Shown here: positions 1 to 5,635 of the stretch, piece after piece
How the letters are laid out: every line of letters begins with the position of its first letter
Numbering within the stretch: position 1 is the first letter of the stretch
Notes under the pieces: model-generated
Told to the model about the DNA's origin: nothing
Databases searched by the model: none
The model's input: only the letters and a program-made list of their open reading frames with translations
Made by a program: the position numbers and the translations under genes
NCBI GenBank assembly: GCA_013140955.1
Contig: JABFRY010000291.1
Coordinates: forward strand, 1-5,635
Reading direction: 5' to 3'
Source of the DNA: Acidobacteriota bacterium
GTDB lineage: Bacteria > Acidobacteriota > Vicinamibacteria > Vicinamibacterales > UBA2999
Length of the DNA stretch: 5,635 bases

Positions 1-145
1 GACGGAAGCGGACGAGCACGTACAGGAGGTAAGCCGCCCAGCCCGCGAAGAGCACGACCATCAGCCAGTGCGTGAGGACGAGCACCCGGTCGATGTCGCC
101 GGCGTGTGCCGACGCCGCCACGGGAAGGTGGAGCCAGTCGAGCAC
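1..145 (-). CDS. ctaC: Cytochrome c oxidase subunit II-like protein, N-terminal fragment (cut by window edge)
   Basis: Only the first 48 residues are visible, with no in-frame stop before the edge. The fragment begins MLDWLHLPVAASAHAGDIDR and continues into a hydrophobic helix (about residues 21-44) ending in VLVRFR. A short N-terminal stretch with an SAHAGDID-like segment, a membrane helix and an arginine-rich end is how subunit II of many oxidases begins before its second helix and the CuA cupredoxin domain. Subunit II accepts electrons from cytochrome c at CuA and passes them to haem a in subunit I. The start is a GTG at 145-143, chosen because GAGG (cctc at 150-153 on the plus strand) lies four bases upstream and the gap to the preceding small gene is only 6 bases. 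The CuA ligands lie outside the window, so the identity rests on the N-terminal pattern and the position after ctaD, ctaE and a small membrane gene. It could be another two-helix membrane subunit. Confidence 0.68.
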   Translation of the reverse strand, partial: MLDWLHLPVAASAHAGDIDRVLVLTHWLMVVLFAGWAAYLLYVLVRFR

Positions 146-151
146 GGCGCC

Positions 152-337
152 TCAGGAACGCCCCGGGTCGGCGGCCGGCAGGCTCATGCCCCGCCGTGCC
201 CGACGCACCAGCGACGCGAGGAACGCGCCCACCCCGCCCAGGACGAGGCCGGTGACCACCAGCATCACGCCGATGCCCACGTTCAGGCTCGACCGCGCGG
301 CGGACTCGATGGGTGAGAAGCACACAGGACAGGCCAT
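152..337 (-). CDS. Small single-span membrane protein with N-terminal CxxC, inside the oxidase operon
   Basis: This 61-residue protein has three parts. The N-terminus MACPVCFSPIESAARSSLN carries Cys3 and Cys6 in a CxxC arrangement, one hydrophobic glycine-rich helix spans about residues 20-44, and a basic RRARR stretch (45-49) leads into a short polar tail. The positive-inside rule puts the tail in the cytoplasm and the cysteines on the outer face of the membrane. It starts 15 bases after the ctaE stop, with GGGAG overlapping that stop as ribosome site, and ends 6 bases before the ctaC-like gene. Its coding status is therefore well supported by packing. I do not recognise a named family. Small hydrophobic proteins, including subunit IV (CtaF) types, are common in cox operons, but CtaF lacks this N-terminal CxxC in the examples I know. 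A role as accessory subunit or as a copper or thiol assembly helper is inference only. Confidence 0.75.
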   Translation of the reverse strand: MACPVCFSPIESAARSSLNVGIGVMLVVTGLVLGGVGAFLASLVRRARRGMSLPAADPGRS

Positions 338-352
338 GGATACGTGGTCTCC

Positions 353-946
353 CTACAGCAGATACAGCAGCACGACGAGGACGAGCCAGACCGCCGTCAC
401 GAACTGCCAGTAGACGGCCGTCACCGCTATGCGGTGCGCGTAGCGTGCTGGCTCCAGCCGCGCCAGGCCGGCTCCCGGCCCGAGCAGGTACCCGCTCACG
501 GCCAGCGCGCCGAGCAGGTGCACGGCGTGCGACGCCGTCAGCGTGAAGTACAAGCCGGCGAACAGGCTCGCCGAGGGCACCTGGCCCCGCGCGACGAGTC
601 CGGCCCACTCGAGGGCGCTGGCGCCCAGGAACGCGGCGCCGAGCGCCAGGGCGGCCCCCGTCCAACCGCGATACGACGCGGTGGCGCCCGTGTGGAGCGC
701 GCGCGAGGCTCGCAGGGTCGCGGCCGTGGCCCCGAGCAGCAGCAGGGTGTCCAGGATGCCGAGCGGCAGCCGCACCACCTCCCGCTGCACGGGCCATCCG
801 TCCGCACCGCTTCGCAGCAGTGCGTAGGCCGACACGAGCGATCCGAAGAACATCACCTCGGCGGCCAGGAACAGCCACAGTCCGAGCGTGGCGTTGGTGA
901 CGCCGGTGTCGGGGCGCCGCTCGACGGCCCAGGGGATGCCCGTCAT
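353..946 (-). CDS. ctaE: Cytochrome c oxidase subunit III
   Basis: The 197-residue protein belongs to the COX3 family, an integral membrane subunit that packs against subunit I and helps maintain proton uptake through the D channel. Visible hallmarks are LGLWLFLAAEVMFFGSL (21-37) with the conserved Glu30 in the first helix, SLFAGLYFTLTASHAVHLLG (127-146) with His140 and His143, and the closing YWQFVTAVWLVLV (179-191). Five hydrophobic segments fit the short form, which lacks the first two helices of the mitochondrial protein. The last motif is usually YWHFVDVVW, so Gln181 and Thr184 stand in for the common His and Asp. The ATG at 946-944 overlaps the ctaD TGA as ATGA, with GGGAGAGG four bases upstream inside the ctaD end, which fixes the start and implies translational coupling. 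The same frame stays open far upstream as an artefact of high GC. Confidence 0.95.
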   Translation of the reverse strand: MTGIPWAVERRPDTGVTNATLGLWLFLAAEVMFFGSLVSAYALLRSGADGWPVQREVVRLPLGILDTLLLLGATAATLRASRALHTGATASYRGWTGAALALGAAFLGASALEWAGLVARGQVPSASLFAGLYFTLTASHAVHLLGALAVSGYLLGPGAGLARLEPARYAHRIAVTAVYWQFVTAVWLVLVVLLYLL

Positions 947-2646
947 CGCGCCTCTCCCGGCGCGTCCTGCGGCAGGAAGTCGTGGGGAGCGCCCGGCACG
1001 CTGTACTCGTAGGCCGGCCGGAAGACCTGCGGGCCCTGGAACGCCGCGCCTTCCACCGTCGCCGGCGCCGCCGACCACTCGAGCGTGGTGGCGTCCCAGG
1101 GGTTGCGGCCCGCGACGCGTCCGAACCAGGGGCTGCCGAACACGTTCACGATGAACGGCAGCTGGAACAGACCCAGGCCCACCGCGCCCAGCCACATCGG
1201 GACGTTGAGGCCGAGCACGTCCTGTGCGAGCGCGTACTGCAGGCCGCCGTCGTAGAGCCGGCGGTTCACCCCGGCGAGACCTTGCACGAGCATCGGCCAG
1301 AAGATGACGTTCATGCACACCAGCGAGCCCGCGAAGTGGACGCGCCCCAGCCAGTCGTCGAGCAGTCGTCCCGTCACGCGCGGGTACCAGTGATAGATGC
1401 CGGCGAAGAGGGCGAACATCGTGCCCGGGGCGACCACGTAGTGGAAGTGTCCGACCACGTAGTTGGTGTCGTGCAGCGGGATGTCGGTGGACGCGAGCCC
1501 GAGCGGCAGACCCGTGAGGCCGCCGATGCCGAACATGGGGAGGAACGCCAGCGCGAACAGCATGGGCGTGGTGAAGCGGATCGAGCCCCCGTGGAGCGAC
1601 AGCACCAGCGAGCTGAGCACGATGACCGACGGGATCGAGATGATGAGCGTGGTGGCCTGGAAGAACCCGCTCAGCACGGCGCTCATGCCCGTGAGGTACA
1701 TGTGGTGCGCCCAGACGATGAGGGAGAGGAAGCCCAGCACGAGGATGGCGTAGACCATCAGCCGGTAGCCCCAGAGCGGCTTGCGCGCGTTGTTGGCGAG
1801 CACCTCGGCCACGATGCCGAGCGGCGGCAGGATGAGGACGTAGACCTCCGGGTGTGCCAGAAACCAGAACAGGTGCTGCCACAGGAGCGGGCTGCCCCCG
1901 CCGCTGCGCGCCAGCACCTCGCCCCCGACCACCAGGCCCGTGGGCATGAAGAACCCCGTGCCCGCCAGGCGGTCCATGCCCTGCAGCACGGCCGCGGCCT
2001 GGAGCGGCGGGAACGCCAGGAGGAGCAGGAAGGCCGTCACCAGCTGCGACCACACGAAGAACGGCAGGCGGAACCACGTGAGCCCAGGCGCCCGCAGCTG
2101 CACGATGGTGGTGATCATGTTCACCGAGCCGAGCATGGCCGACACGATGACGAAGAACATGCCCGCCAGCCACAGCGTCTGGCCCTCGGTGGCCAGCACC
2201 GCCAGCGGGGGGTACGACGTCCACCCCGAGCCTGCCGCCCCGCCGGGGGCCGCGAAACTCACCAGCATGATGATGCCGCCGAGCAGGTACAGCTGGAAGC
2301 TGGCCCGGTTGAGCCGTGGGAACGCCATGTCGGGCGCGCCGATCTGCAGCGGCACCAGATAGTTGCCGAACGCGCCGACCGCCAGCGGCACCACCGCCAG
2401 GAACACCATGATGGTGCCGTGCATGCCCGAGAGCTGGTTGTAGAACTCCGGCAGGACGATGCCTCCCGGTGCGTTGGCCTCGCCAAACCAGCCCCCGACC
2501 AGCGGGAGCGGGATGCCGGGATAGGCCAGTTGCCAGCGGATGATGAGGATCAGGCCGAATCCGACGAGCAGGAACAGCAGGCTCGCCAGGGCGTACTGCA
2601 GGCCGACAACCTTGTGGTCGCTGGAGAAGAGGTACTTGCGGACCAA
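943..2646 (-). CDS. ctaD: Cytochrome c oxidase subunit I (haem-copper oxygen reductase, A-type)
   Basis: This 567-residue, roughly twelve-helix membrane protein holds the O2-reducing site. Haem a ligands are His76 (SGMHGT) and His402, haem a3 is bound by His400 (GHFHYV), and CuB by His265, His314 and His315 (WAHHMY). Tyr269 of HPEVY is in place for the His-Tyr crosslink. D-channel positions are kept: Asp106 (APDMAFPR), Asn95, Asn113 and Glu267, the Glu marking an A1-like channel. His392-Asp393 matches the Mg/Mn site and Arg462-Arg463 the haem propionate contacts. The K-channel segment reads IPSVIVLSS (338-346), with Val343 where PTGIKIF has Lys, so that lysine is absent. The N-terminus VRKYLFSSDHKVVGLQY is normal for the family. 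An in-frame TAG lies just upstream at 2661-2659, and TTG at 2646-2644 is the only start that keeps it. No Shine-Dalgarno sequence precedes it. It is the first gene of the operon and overlaps ctaE by four bases. Confidence 0.97.
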   Translation of the reverse strand: MVRKYLFSSDHKVVGLQYALASLLFLLVGFGLILIIRWQLAYPGIPLPLVGGWFGEANAPGGIVLPEFYNQLSGMHGTIMVFLAVVPLAVGAFGNYLVPLQIGAPDMAFPRLNRASFQLYLLGGIIMLVSFAAPGGAAGSGWTSYPPLAVLATEGQTLWLAGMFFVIVSAMLGSVNMITTIVQLRAPGLTWFRLPFFVWSQLVTAFLLLLAFPPLQAAAVLQGMDRLAGTGFFMPTGLVVGGEVLARSGGGSPLLWQHLFWFLAHPEVYVLILPPLGIVAEVLANNARKPLWGYRLMVYAILVLGFLSLIVWAHHMYLTGMSAVLSGFFQATTLIISIPSVIVLSSLVLSLHGGSIRFTTPMLFALAFLPMFGIGGLTGLPLGLASTDIPLHDTNYVVGHFHYVVAPGTMFALFAGIYHWYPRVTGRLLDDWLGRVHFAGSLVCMNVIFWPMLVQGLAGVNRRLYDGGLQYALAQDVLGLNVPMWLGAVGLGLFQLPFIVNVFGSPWFGRVAGRNPWDATTLEWSAAPATVEGAAFQGPQVFRPAYEYSVPGAPHDFLPQDAPGEAR

Positions 2647-2655
2647 ACCGGGGCG

Positions 2656-2667
2656 ATTCTATAGAAT
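2656..2667. promoter_or_regulatory. Palindromic AT-rich element, putative shared -10 of divergent promoters
   Basis: The sequence attctatagaat is a perfect 12-base inverted repeat, the most AT-rich point in its GC-rich surroundings, and lies in the gap between the divergent ctaD and M61 genes. Each strand reads TATAGA within it. On the minus strand TTGGCG (2685-2680) precedes TATAGA (2662-2657) by 17 bases, a good sigma-70-like pair. It would start RNA near 2650, three or four bases before the ctaD TTG. On the plus strand TTGCGG (2636-2641) precedes TATAGA (2660-2665) by 18 bases, a weaker pair, and would start RNA near 2672-2675. The palindrome could instead be an operator half of an unknown regulator. 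Promoter activity is inferred from sequence only. Confidence 0.45.
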
Positions 2668-4498
2668 GCGCTTCATGCCCGCCAAGCTTCTCACCACGCT
2701 CCTGGTCGGCGTTGCCCTGATGATGACCGTCCCAGTCTCGGCCCAGACAGCCGCCGCACCCCTGCAGTACACCCTCAGGTTCCCCGCCCCCCACACGCAC
2801 TACGTGGAGGTGGAGGCGCGCGTGCCGGCCGCGGGGCGAAGCGAGGTGGAGCTGATGATGGCGGTGTGGACGCCAGGCTCCTACATGGTGCGCGAGTACG
2901 CGCGTCACGTGGAAGGCGTCGAGGCCACGGGCACAGGCGGACGGGCCCTGGCGATCGACAAGTCGCGGAAGAACCGCTGGACGGTGAGCACCGGCGGCGC
3001 CGACGTGGTGACGGTGCGCTACCGGGTGTACGGACGTGAGATGACCGTCCGCACCAACTGGGTGGAGGCCGGCTTCGCGATGCTGAACGGCGCACCCACC
3101 TTCCTCACACTGGCCGACGGCCTGACGCGCCCGCACGAAGTGACGATCGAGCCGGCCGCGGGGTGGGCCACGTCGATGACGGGGCTGGCCGAGATGCCCG
3201 GCGGCCCGCACCGCTACCGGGCGCCCGACTTCGATACGCTCGTGGATTCGCCCATCCTGGTGGGGAACCCGGCCGTCTACGAGTTCACGGTGGGCGGAAA
3301 GCGCCACTACCTGGTCAACGAAGGGGAGTCGGGCACGTTCGACGGCGCCCGGGCGGCGCGCGATCTCGAGACCCTCGTGGCTGCCCACCTGCGCCTGTGG
3401 GGCCAGCTCCCGTACGACAAGTACGTGTTCCTCAACCTCATCACCGAGGCCGGCGGCGGGCTCGAGCACAAGAACTCCACCGTGCTCATGACCACGCGCT
3501 GGGCCACGCGCACGCGCCGCGCCTACCTGGGCTGGCTCGACCTGGCGAGCCACGAGTACTTCCACGCGTGGAACATCAAGCGGCTCCGGCCGGCGGAGCT
3601 CGGTCCGTTCGACTACGAGAACGAGAACCACACGCGCAGCCTCTGGATTGCCGAAGGCGTCACCGACTACTACTCGGAGCTGGTGGTGCACCGAGCCGGG
3701 CTCTCCACGCAGGAGGAGTACCTGGACGGGCTGTCGAACCAGATCGAGCAGCTCCAGACCACCCCCGGGCGCCTGGTGCAGTCGGTGGGCGCGGCCTCGT
3801 TCGACGCTTGGATCAAGTACTACCGGCCGGACGAGAACACCGTGAACACGGCCATCAGCTACTACACGAAGGGGTTCGTGATCGGCTTCCTGCTCGATGC
3901 CCGGATCCGGGCGGCCACCGACGGCACCAGGTCGCTCGATGACGTCATGCGTCTGGCCTACGACCGGTTCGCCGGCGATCGTGGCTACACCCCCGCGCAG
4001 TTCCAGGCCGTGGCGGAGGAGGTGGCGGGCGTGTCGCTCGACGCCTTCTTCGACCGGGCGGCCGAGTCCACCGAGGAACTGGAGTACGCCGACGCGCTCC
4101 AGGCGCTCGGCCTCAGGTTCCGGCCCGCGGCACAGAGCATCGGCTCGGGAGCACGCGCCTGGCTCGGCCTCTCCACGCGCAACGACAACGGCCGGCTGAT
4201 CGTCACGCAGGTGCGGCGCGACACGCCAGGCTACGCGGCCGGCGTGAACGTGGACGACGAGATCCTCGCCATCGACGACATCCGTGTCCGGGCCGATCGT
4301 CTCGACAACCGGCTCGAGCAGTACCGCCCGGGCACGCGCATCACCCTGCTGGTGGCCCGTCGCGAGGCGCTGGTCCGCCTCGAGGTCGTGCTGGGTGCCG
4401 AGCCGGCCCGCGCCTGGCGGCTCGAGGTGGATCCCACGGCCACGTCTGCGCAGGCCAGGCGGCGCGGCGACTGGCTCGCCCCGGCCGTGGCCAACTGA
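2666..4498 (+). CDS. Secreted M61-family metallopeptidase with PDZ domain (glycyl aminopeptidase-like)
   Basis: The 610-residue protein begins with a signal peptide: a basic start MRFMPAKLL, a hydrophobic core to about residue 22, and a probable cut after Ala26 (PVSA/QT). It therefore acts outside the cytoplasm, probably in the periplasm. A beta-rich M61 N-terminal domain follows with the hallmark WTPGSYMVREYARHV from Trp68. The catalytic domain has GGGLEH (263-268, substrate amine-binding loop), the zinc motif HEYFH (His296, Glu297, His300), the third ligand Glu330 in IAEGVTDYY, and SYYTKG with Tyr399/Tyr400. A PDZ domain covers about 496-575 (GLSTRNDNGRL to RLEVVLG). Length and order are normal for M61, which removes N-terminal residues, preferably Gly or Ala, from peptides. 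The start is uncertain: ATG 2666 adds an Arg to the n-region, ATG 2675 gives 607 residues, and neither has a clear Shine-Dalgarno sequence. The TGA overlaps the next gene by one base. Confidence 0.95.
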   Translation: MRFMPAKLLTTLLVGVALMMTVPVSAQTAAAPLQYTLRFPAPHTHYVEVEARVPAAGRSEVELMMAVWTPGSYMVREYARHVEGVEATGTGGRALAIDKSRKNRWTVSTGGADVVTVRYRVYGREMTVRTNWVEAGFAMLNGAPTFLTLADGLTRPHEVTIEPAAGWATSMTGLAEMPGGPHRYRAPDFDTLVDSPILVGNPAVYEFTVGGKRHYLVNEGESGTFDGARAARDLETLVAAHLRLWGQLPYDKYVFLNLITEAGGGLEHKNSTVLMTTRWATRTRRAYLGWLDLASHEYFHAWNIKRLRPAELGPFDYENENHTRSLWIAEGVTDYYSELVVHRAGLSTQEEYLDGLSNQIEQLQTTPGRLVQSVGAASFDAWIKYYRPDENTVNTAISYYTKGFVIGFLLDARIRAATDGTRSLDDVMRLAYDRFAGDRGYTPAQFQAVAEEVAGVSLDAFFDRAAESTEELEYADALQALGLRFRPAAQSIGSGARAWLGLSTRNDNGRLIVTQVRRDTPGYAAGVNVDDEILAIDDIRVRADRLDNRLEQYRPGTRITLLVARREALVRLEVVLGAEPARAWRLEVDPTATSAQARRRGDWLAPAVAN

Positions 4499-5635
4499 TG
4501 CCGTTCGAGCCCGAGTACGTCTCGCACGTCCTCGAGGTCAACTTCGCGGACGCCAAGCGGCTCTTCCTCGCGCCCCTGCTGGCGATCCACCGGGCGCACC
4601 TGGTGATGCTCGCCGACCGGGGCATCGTGGCGCCCGGCCACGCGCGCGCCGTGCGCGACGGTCTCGATGCCATTCCCGAGAACGAGGTACGGGCCGCGCC
4701 CTTCGACGAGGCGTGCGAAGACCTTTTCTTTCACATCGAGGCTCGTCTCGAGGCGACGTGCGGTCGCGACGTGGCCGGCTGGCTCCGCATCGCCCGCAGC
4801 CGCAACGACATCGACATGACGATGTACCGCATGCGGCAACGCGAGTGGCTGCTCGCCCTCGTGGCGCAGTCGGTCCGGCTGCGCGAAGCGCTCCTCGCGC
4901 TGGCGGGCGCCCACGTGCAGACCCTCTTCGCCGCGCACACGCACACGCAGCCGGCGCAGCCCACCACGCTCGCACACTACCTGCTGGCGGTCGTCGAGCA
5001 GGTGGAGCGCGACGGCGTGCGCCTGCGCGCGGCCTGGGCGAGCGTGAACCGCTGCCCGCTCGGCGCCTGCGCCATCACCGGCACGGGGTTTCCCATCGAC
5101 CGGCAACAAACGAGCGACCTGCTCGGCTTCGACGGGCCGACCGGCAACACCTACGGCAGCATTGCCACCGTGGACTACCTGCTCGAGAGTGCCGCCGCGG
5201 TCTCGGTCATGCTCGTGGGGCTTGGGCGGGTCGTCCAGGACCTGCTGCTGTGGAGCACTGCGGAGGTGGGCTACCTGCGGCTCGCCGACGGGCTCGTGCA
5301 GTCGAGCAGCATCATGCCGCAGAAGCGGAATCCGGTGGCGCTCGAGCACACCCGCTCGCTCATCAGCCGCGCCGCGGCCGAAGCTGCCGCCATTTCCCAG
5401 GTGGTGCACAACACCCCATTCGGCGATATCGTGGACACCGAAGACGACCTGCAGCCGCTGGTGGCCTCGATGTTCGGGAACGCGTCGCGGGCCGTCAGCC
5501 TGCTCGTGGCCGTGCTGCGGGGTGCGGAGTTCGACGTGGCCCGGATGCGTGATCGGGCCGCGGCGCACGGCACGACCTCGACGGAGCTGGCCGACGACCT
5601 GGTGCGGCGGCACGGGCTGCCCTTCGTGGCGGCCC
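4498..5635 (+). CDS. Argininosuccinate lyase-like enzyme of the aspartase/fumarase superfamily (3' end outside window)
   Basis: 379 residues are visible of a protein that would normally reach about 450-480. Superfamily motifs appear in order: RSRNDID (100-106), HTHTQPAQPTT (147-157) with Thr148-His149, CPLGACAITGTGFPIDR (186-202), and the signature loop SSSIMPQKRNP (269-279) with the predicted catalytic Ser270 plus Lys276 and Asn278. These enzymes split a C-N bond by beta-elimination to release fumarate. True ArgH cleaves argininosuccinate to arginine and fumarate. Here the usual SRNDQ reads SRNDI, and the YNKDxQEDK region that grips the arginine half reads DIVDTEDDL (310-318), so Tyr, Gln and Lys are lost. 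The usual WGGRF N-terminus is missing, the protein opening directly at FEPEYVSHVLEVNFADAKRL. I therefore withhold the name argH. The ATG is embedded in the upstream stop (TGATG), implying coupling to the peptidase. The family call is firm, the substrate is not. Confidence 0.9.
   Translation, partial: MPFEPEYVSHVLEVNFADAKRLFLAPLLAIHRAHLVMLADRGIVAPGHARAVRDGLDAIPENEVRAAPFDEACEDLFFHIEARLEATCGRDVAGWLRIARSRNDIDMTMYRMRQREWLLALVAQSVRLREALLALAGAHVQTLFAAHTHTQPAQPTTLAHYLLAVVEQVERDGVRLRAAWASVNRCPLGACAITGTGFPIDRQQTSDLLGFDGPTGNTYGSIATVDYLLESAAAVSVMLVGLGRVVQDLLLWSTAEVGYLRLADGLVQSSSIMPQKRNPVALEHTRSLISRAAAEAAAISQVVHNTPFGDIVDTEDDLQPLVASMFGNASRAVSLLVAVLRGAEFDVARMRDRAAAHGTTSTELADDLVRRHGLPFVAA

Noticed and set aside
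344..1012. A 222-codon plus-strand open frame opposite ctaE
   Set aside because: The composition is biased and hydrophilic, without motifs. It is a shadow of the COX3 gene.
982..2664. A 560-codon plus-strand open frame antisense to ctaD
   Set aside because: The protein is dominated by Glu, Arg, His, Gln and Ala with no domain-like pattern and mirrors ctaD codon structure. It has no independent support.
2540..2665. Upstream extension of the peptidase frame by 42 codons into ctaD
   Set aside because: It would bury the signal peptide internally and overlap the ctaD start. The sequence MRFMPAKLLTTLL is a normal signal peptide beginning.
947..3691. A very long minus-strand open frame continuing upstream of ctaE, antisense to the peptidase and overlapping ctaD in another frame
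   Set aside because: Its translation is a low-complexity run rich in Arg, Ala, Gly, His and Pro, typical of a stop-poor frame in high-GC DNA. It covers two well-identified genes. Only its last 197 codons are real (ctaE).
4284..5552. A plus-strand open frame overlapping the lyase in another frame
   Set aside because: It is a repetitive Arg/Ala/Pro/Gly translation. The frame starting at 4498 carries all the lyase motifs.
4231..5613. A 460-codon minus-strand open frame opposite the lyase
   Set aside because: It is rich in Arg, His, Val and Gln with no recognisable domain, while the opposite strand encodes an unmistakable lyase.
4498..5635. Naming the lyase argH outright
   Set aside because: The general fold and catalytic motifs fit, but the arginine-contacting residues do not, and no other arginine biosynthesis gene is visible.

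Overview
The window is a GC-rich, densely coding bacterial chromosome segment with two gene blocks that diverge from a very short intergenic gap near position 2650. The GC content, the aa3-type terminal oxidase cluster and the PDZ-containing M61 peptidase of a type common in soil Acidobacteriota suggest an acidobacterium, perhaps of the Vicinamibacteria. This is inference from gene style, not a marker-based placement. I see no RNA gene, mobile element, CRISPR array or clear terminator.

Left block, minus strand (2646 down to 1): a haem-copper cytochrome c oxidase operon read in the order subunit I (ctaD), subunit III (ctaE), a 61-residue CxxC-containing single-span membrane protein, and the beginning of what looks like subunit II (ctaC), cut by the window edge. 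The genes are tightly packed: a 4-base ATGA overlap, then a 15-base gap, then a 6-base gap, with purine-rich ribosome sites embedded in the preceding gene end. The products should form an inner-membrane complex that takes electrons from cytochrome c, reduces O2 and contributes to the proton gradient. Subunit I has all haem and copper ligands and the D-channel residues, but carries Val where the K-channel lysine normally sits.

Right block, plus strand (2666 to 5635): a secreted M61-family metallopeptidase with an N-terminal signal peptide, HExxH zinc site and C-terminal PDZ domain. Its TGA stop overlaps by one base (TGATG) the start of an argininosuccinate-lyase-like enzyme that runs off the right edge. 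That enzyme keeps the superfamily catalytic machinery. However, it has replaced the residues that hold the arginine part of argininosuccinate in characterised lyases, so its substrate is in doubt.

The gap between the blocks holds a perfect 12-base AT-rich palindrome (2656-2667). It offers a -10-like element to both strands and sits so close to both start codons that both transcripts may be leaderless or nearly so. The strongest leads are the lyase with a remodelled substrate pocket, the K-channel substitution in subunit I, the small CxxC protein between oxidase genes, and this compact divergent promoter.
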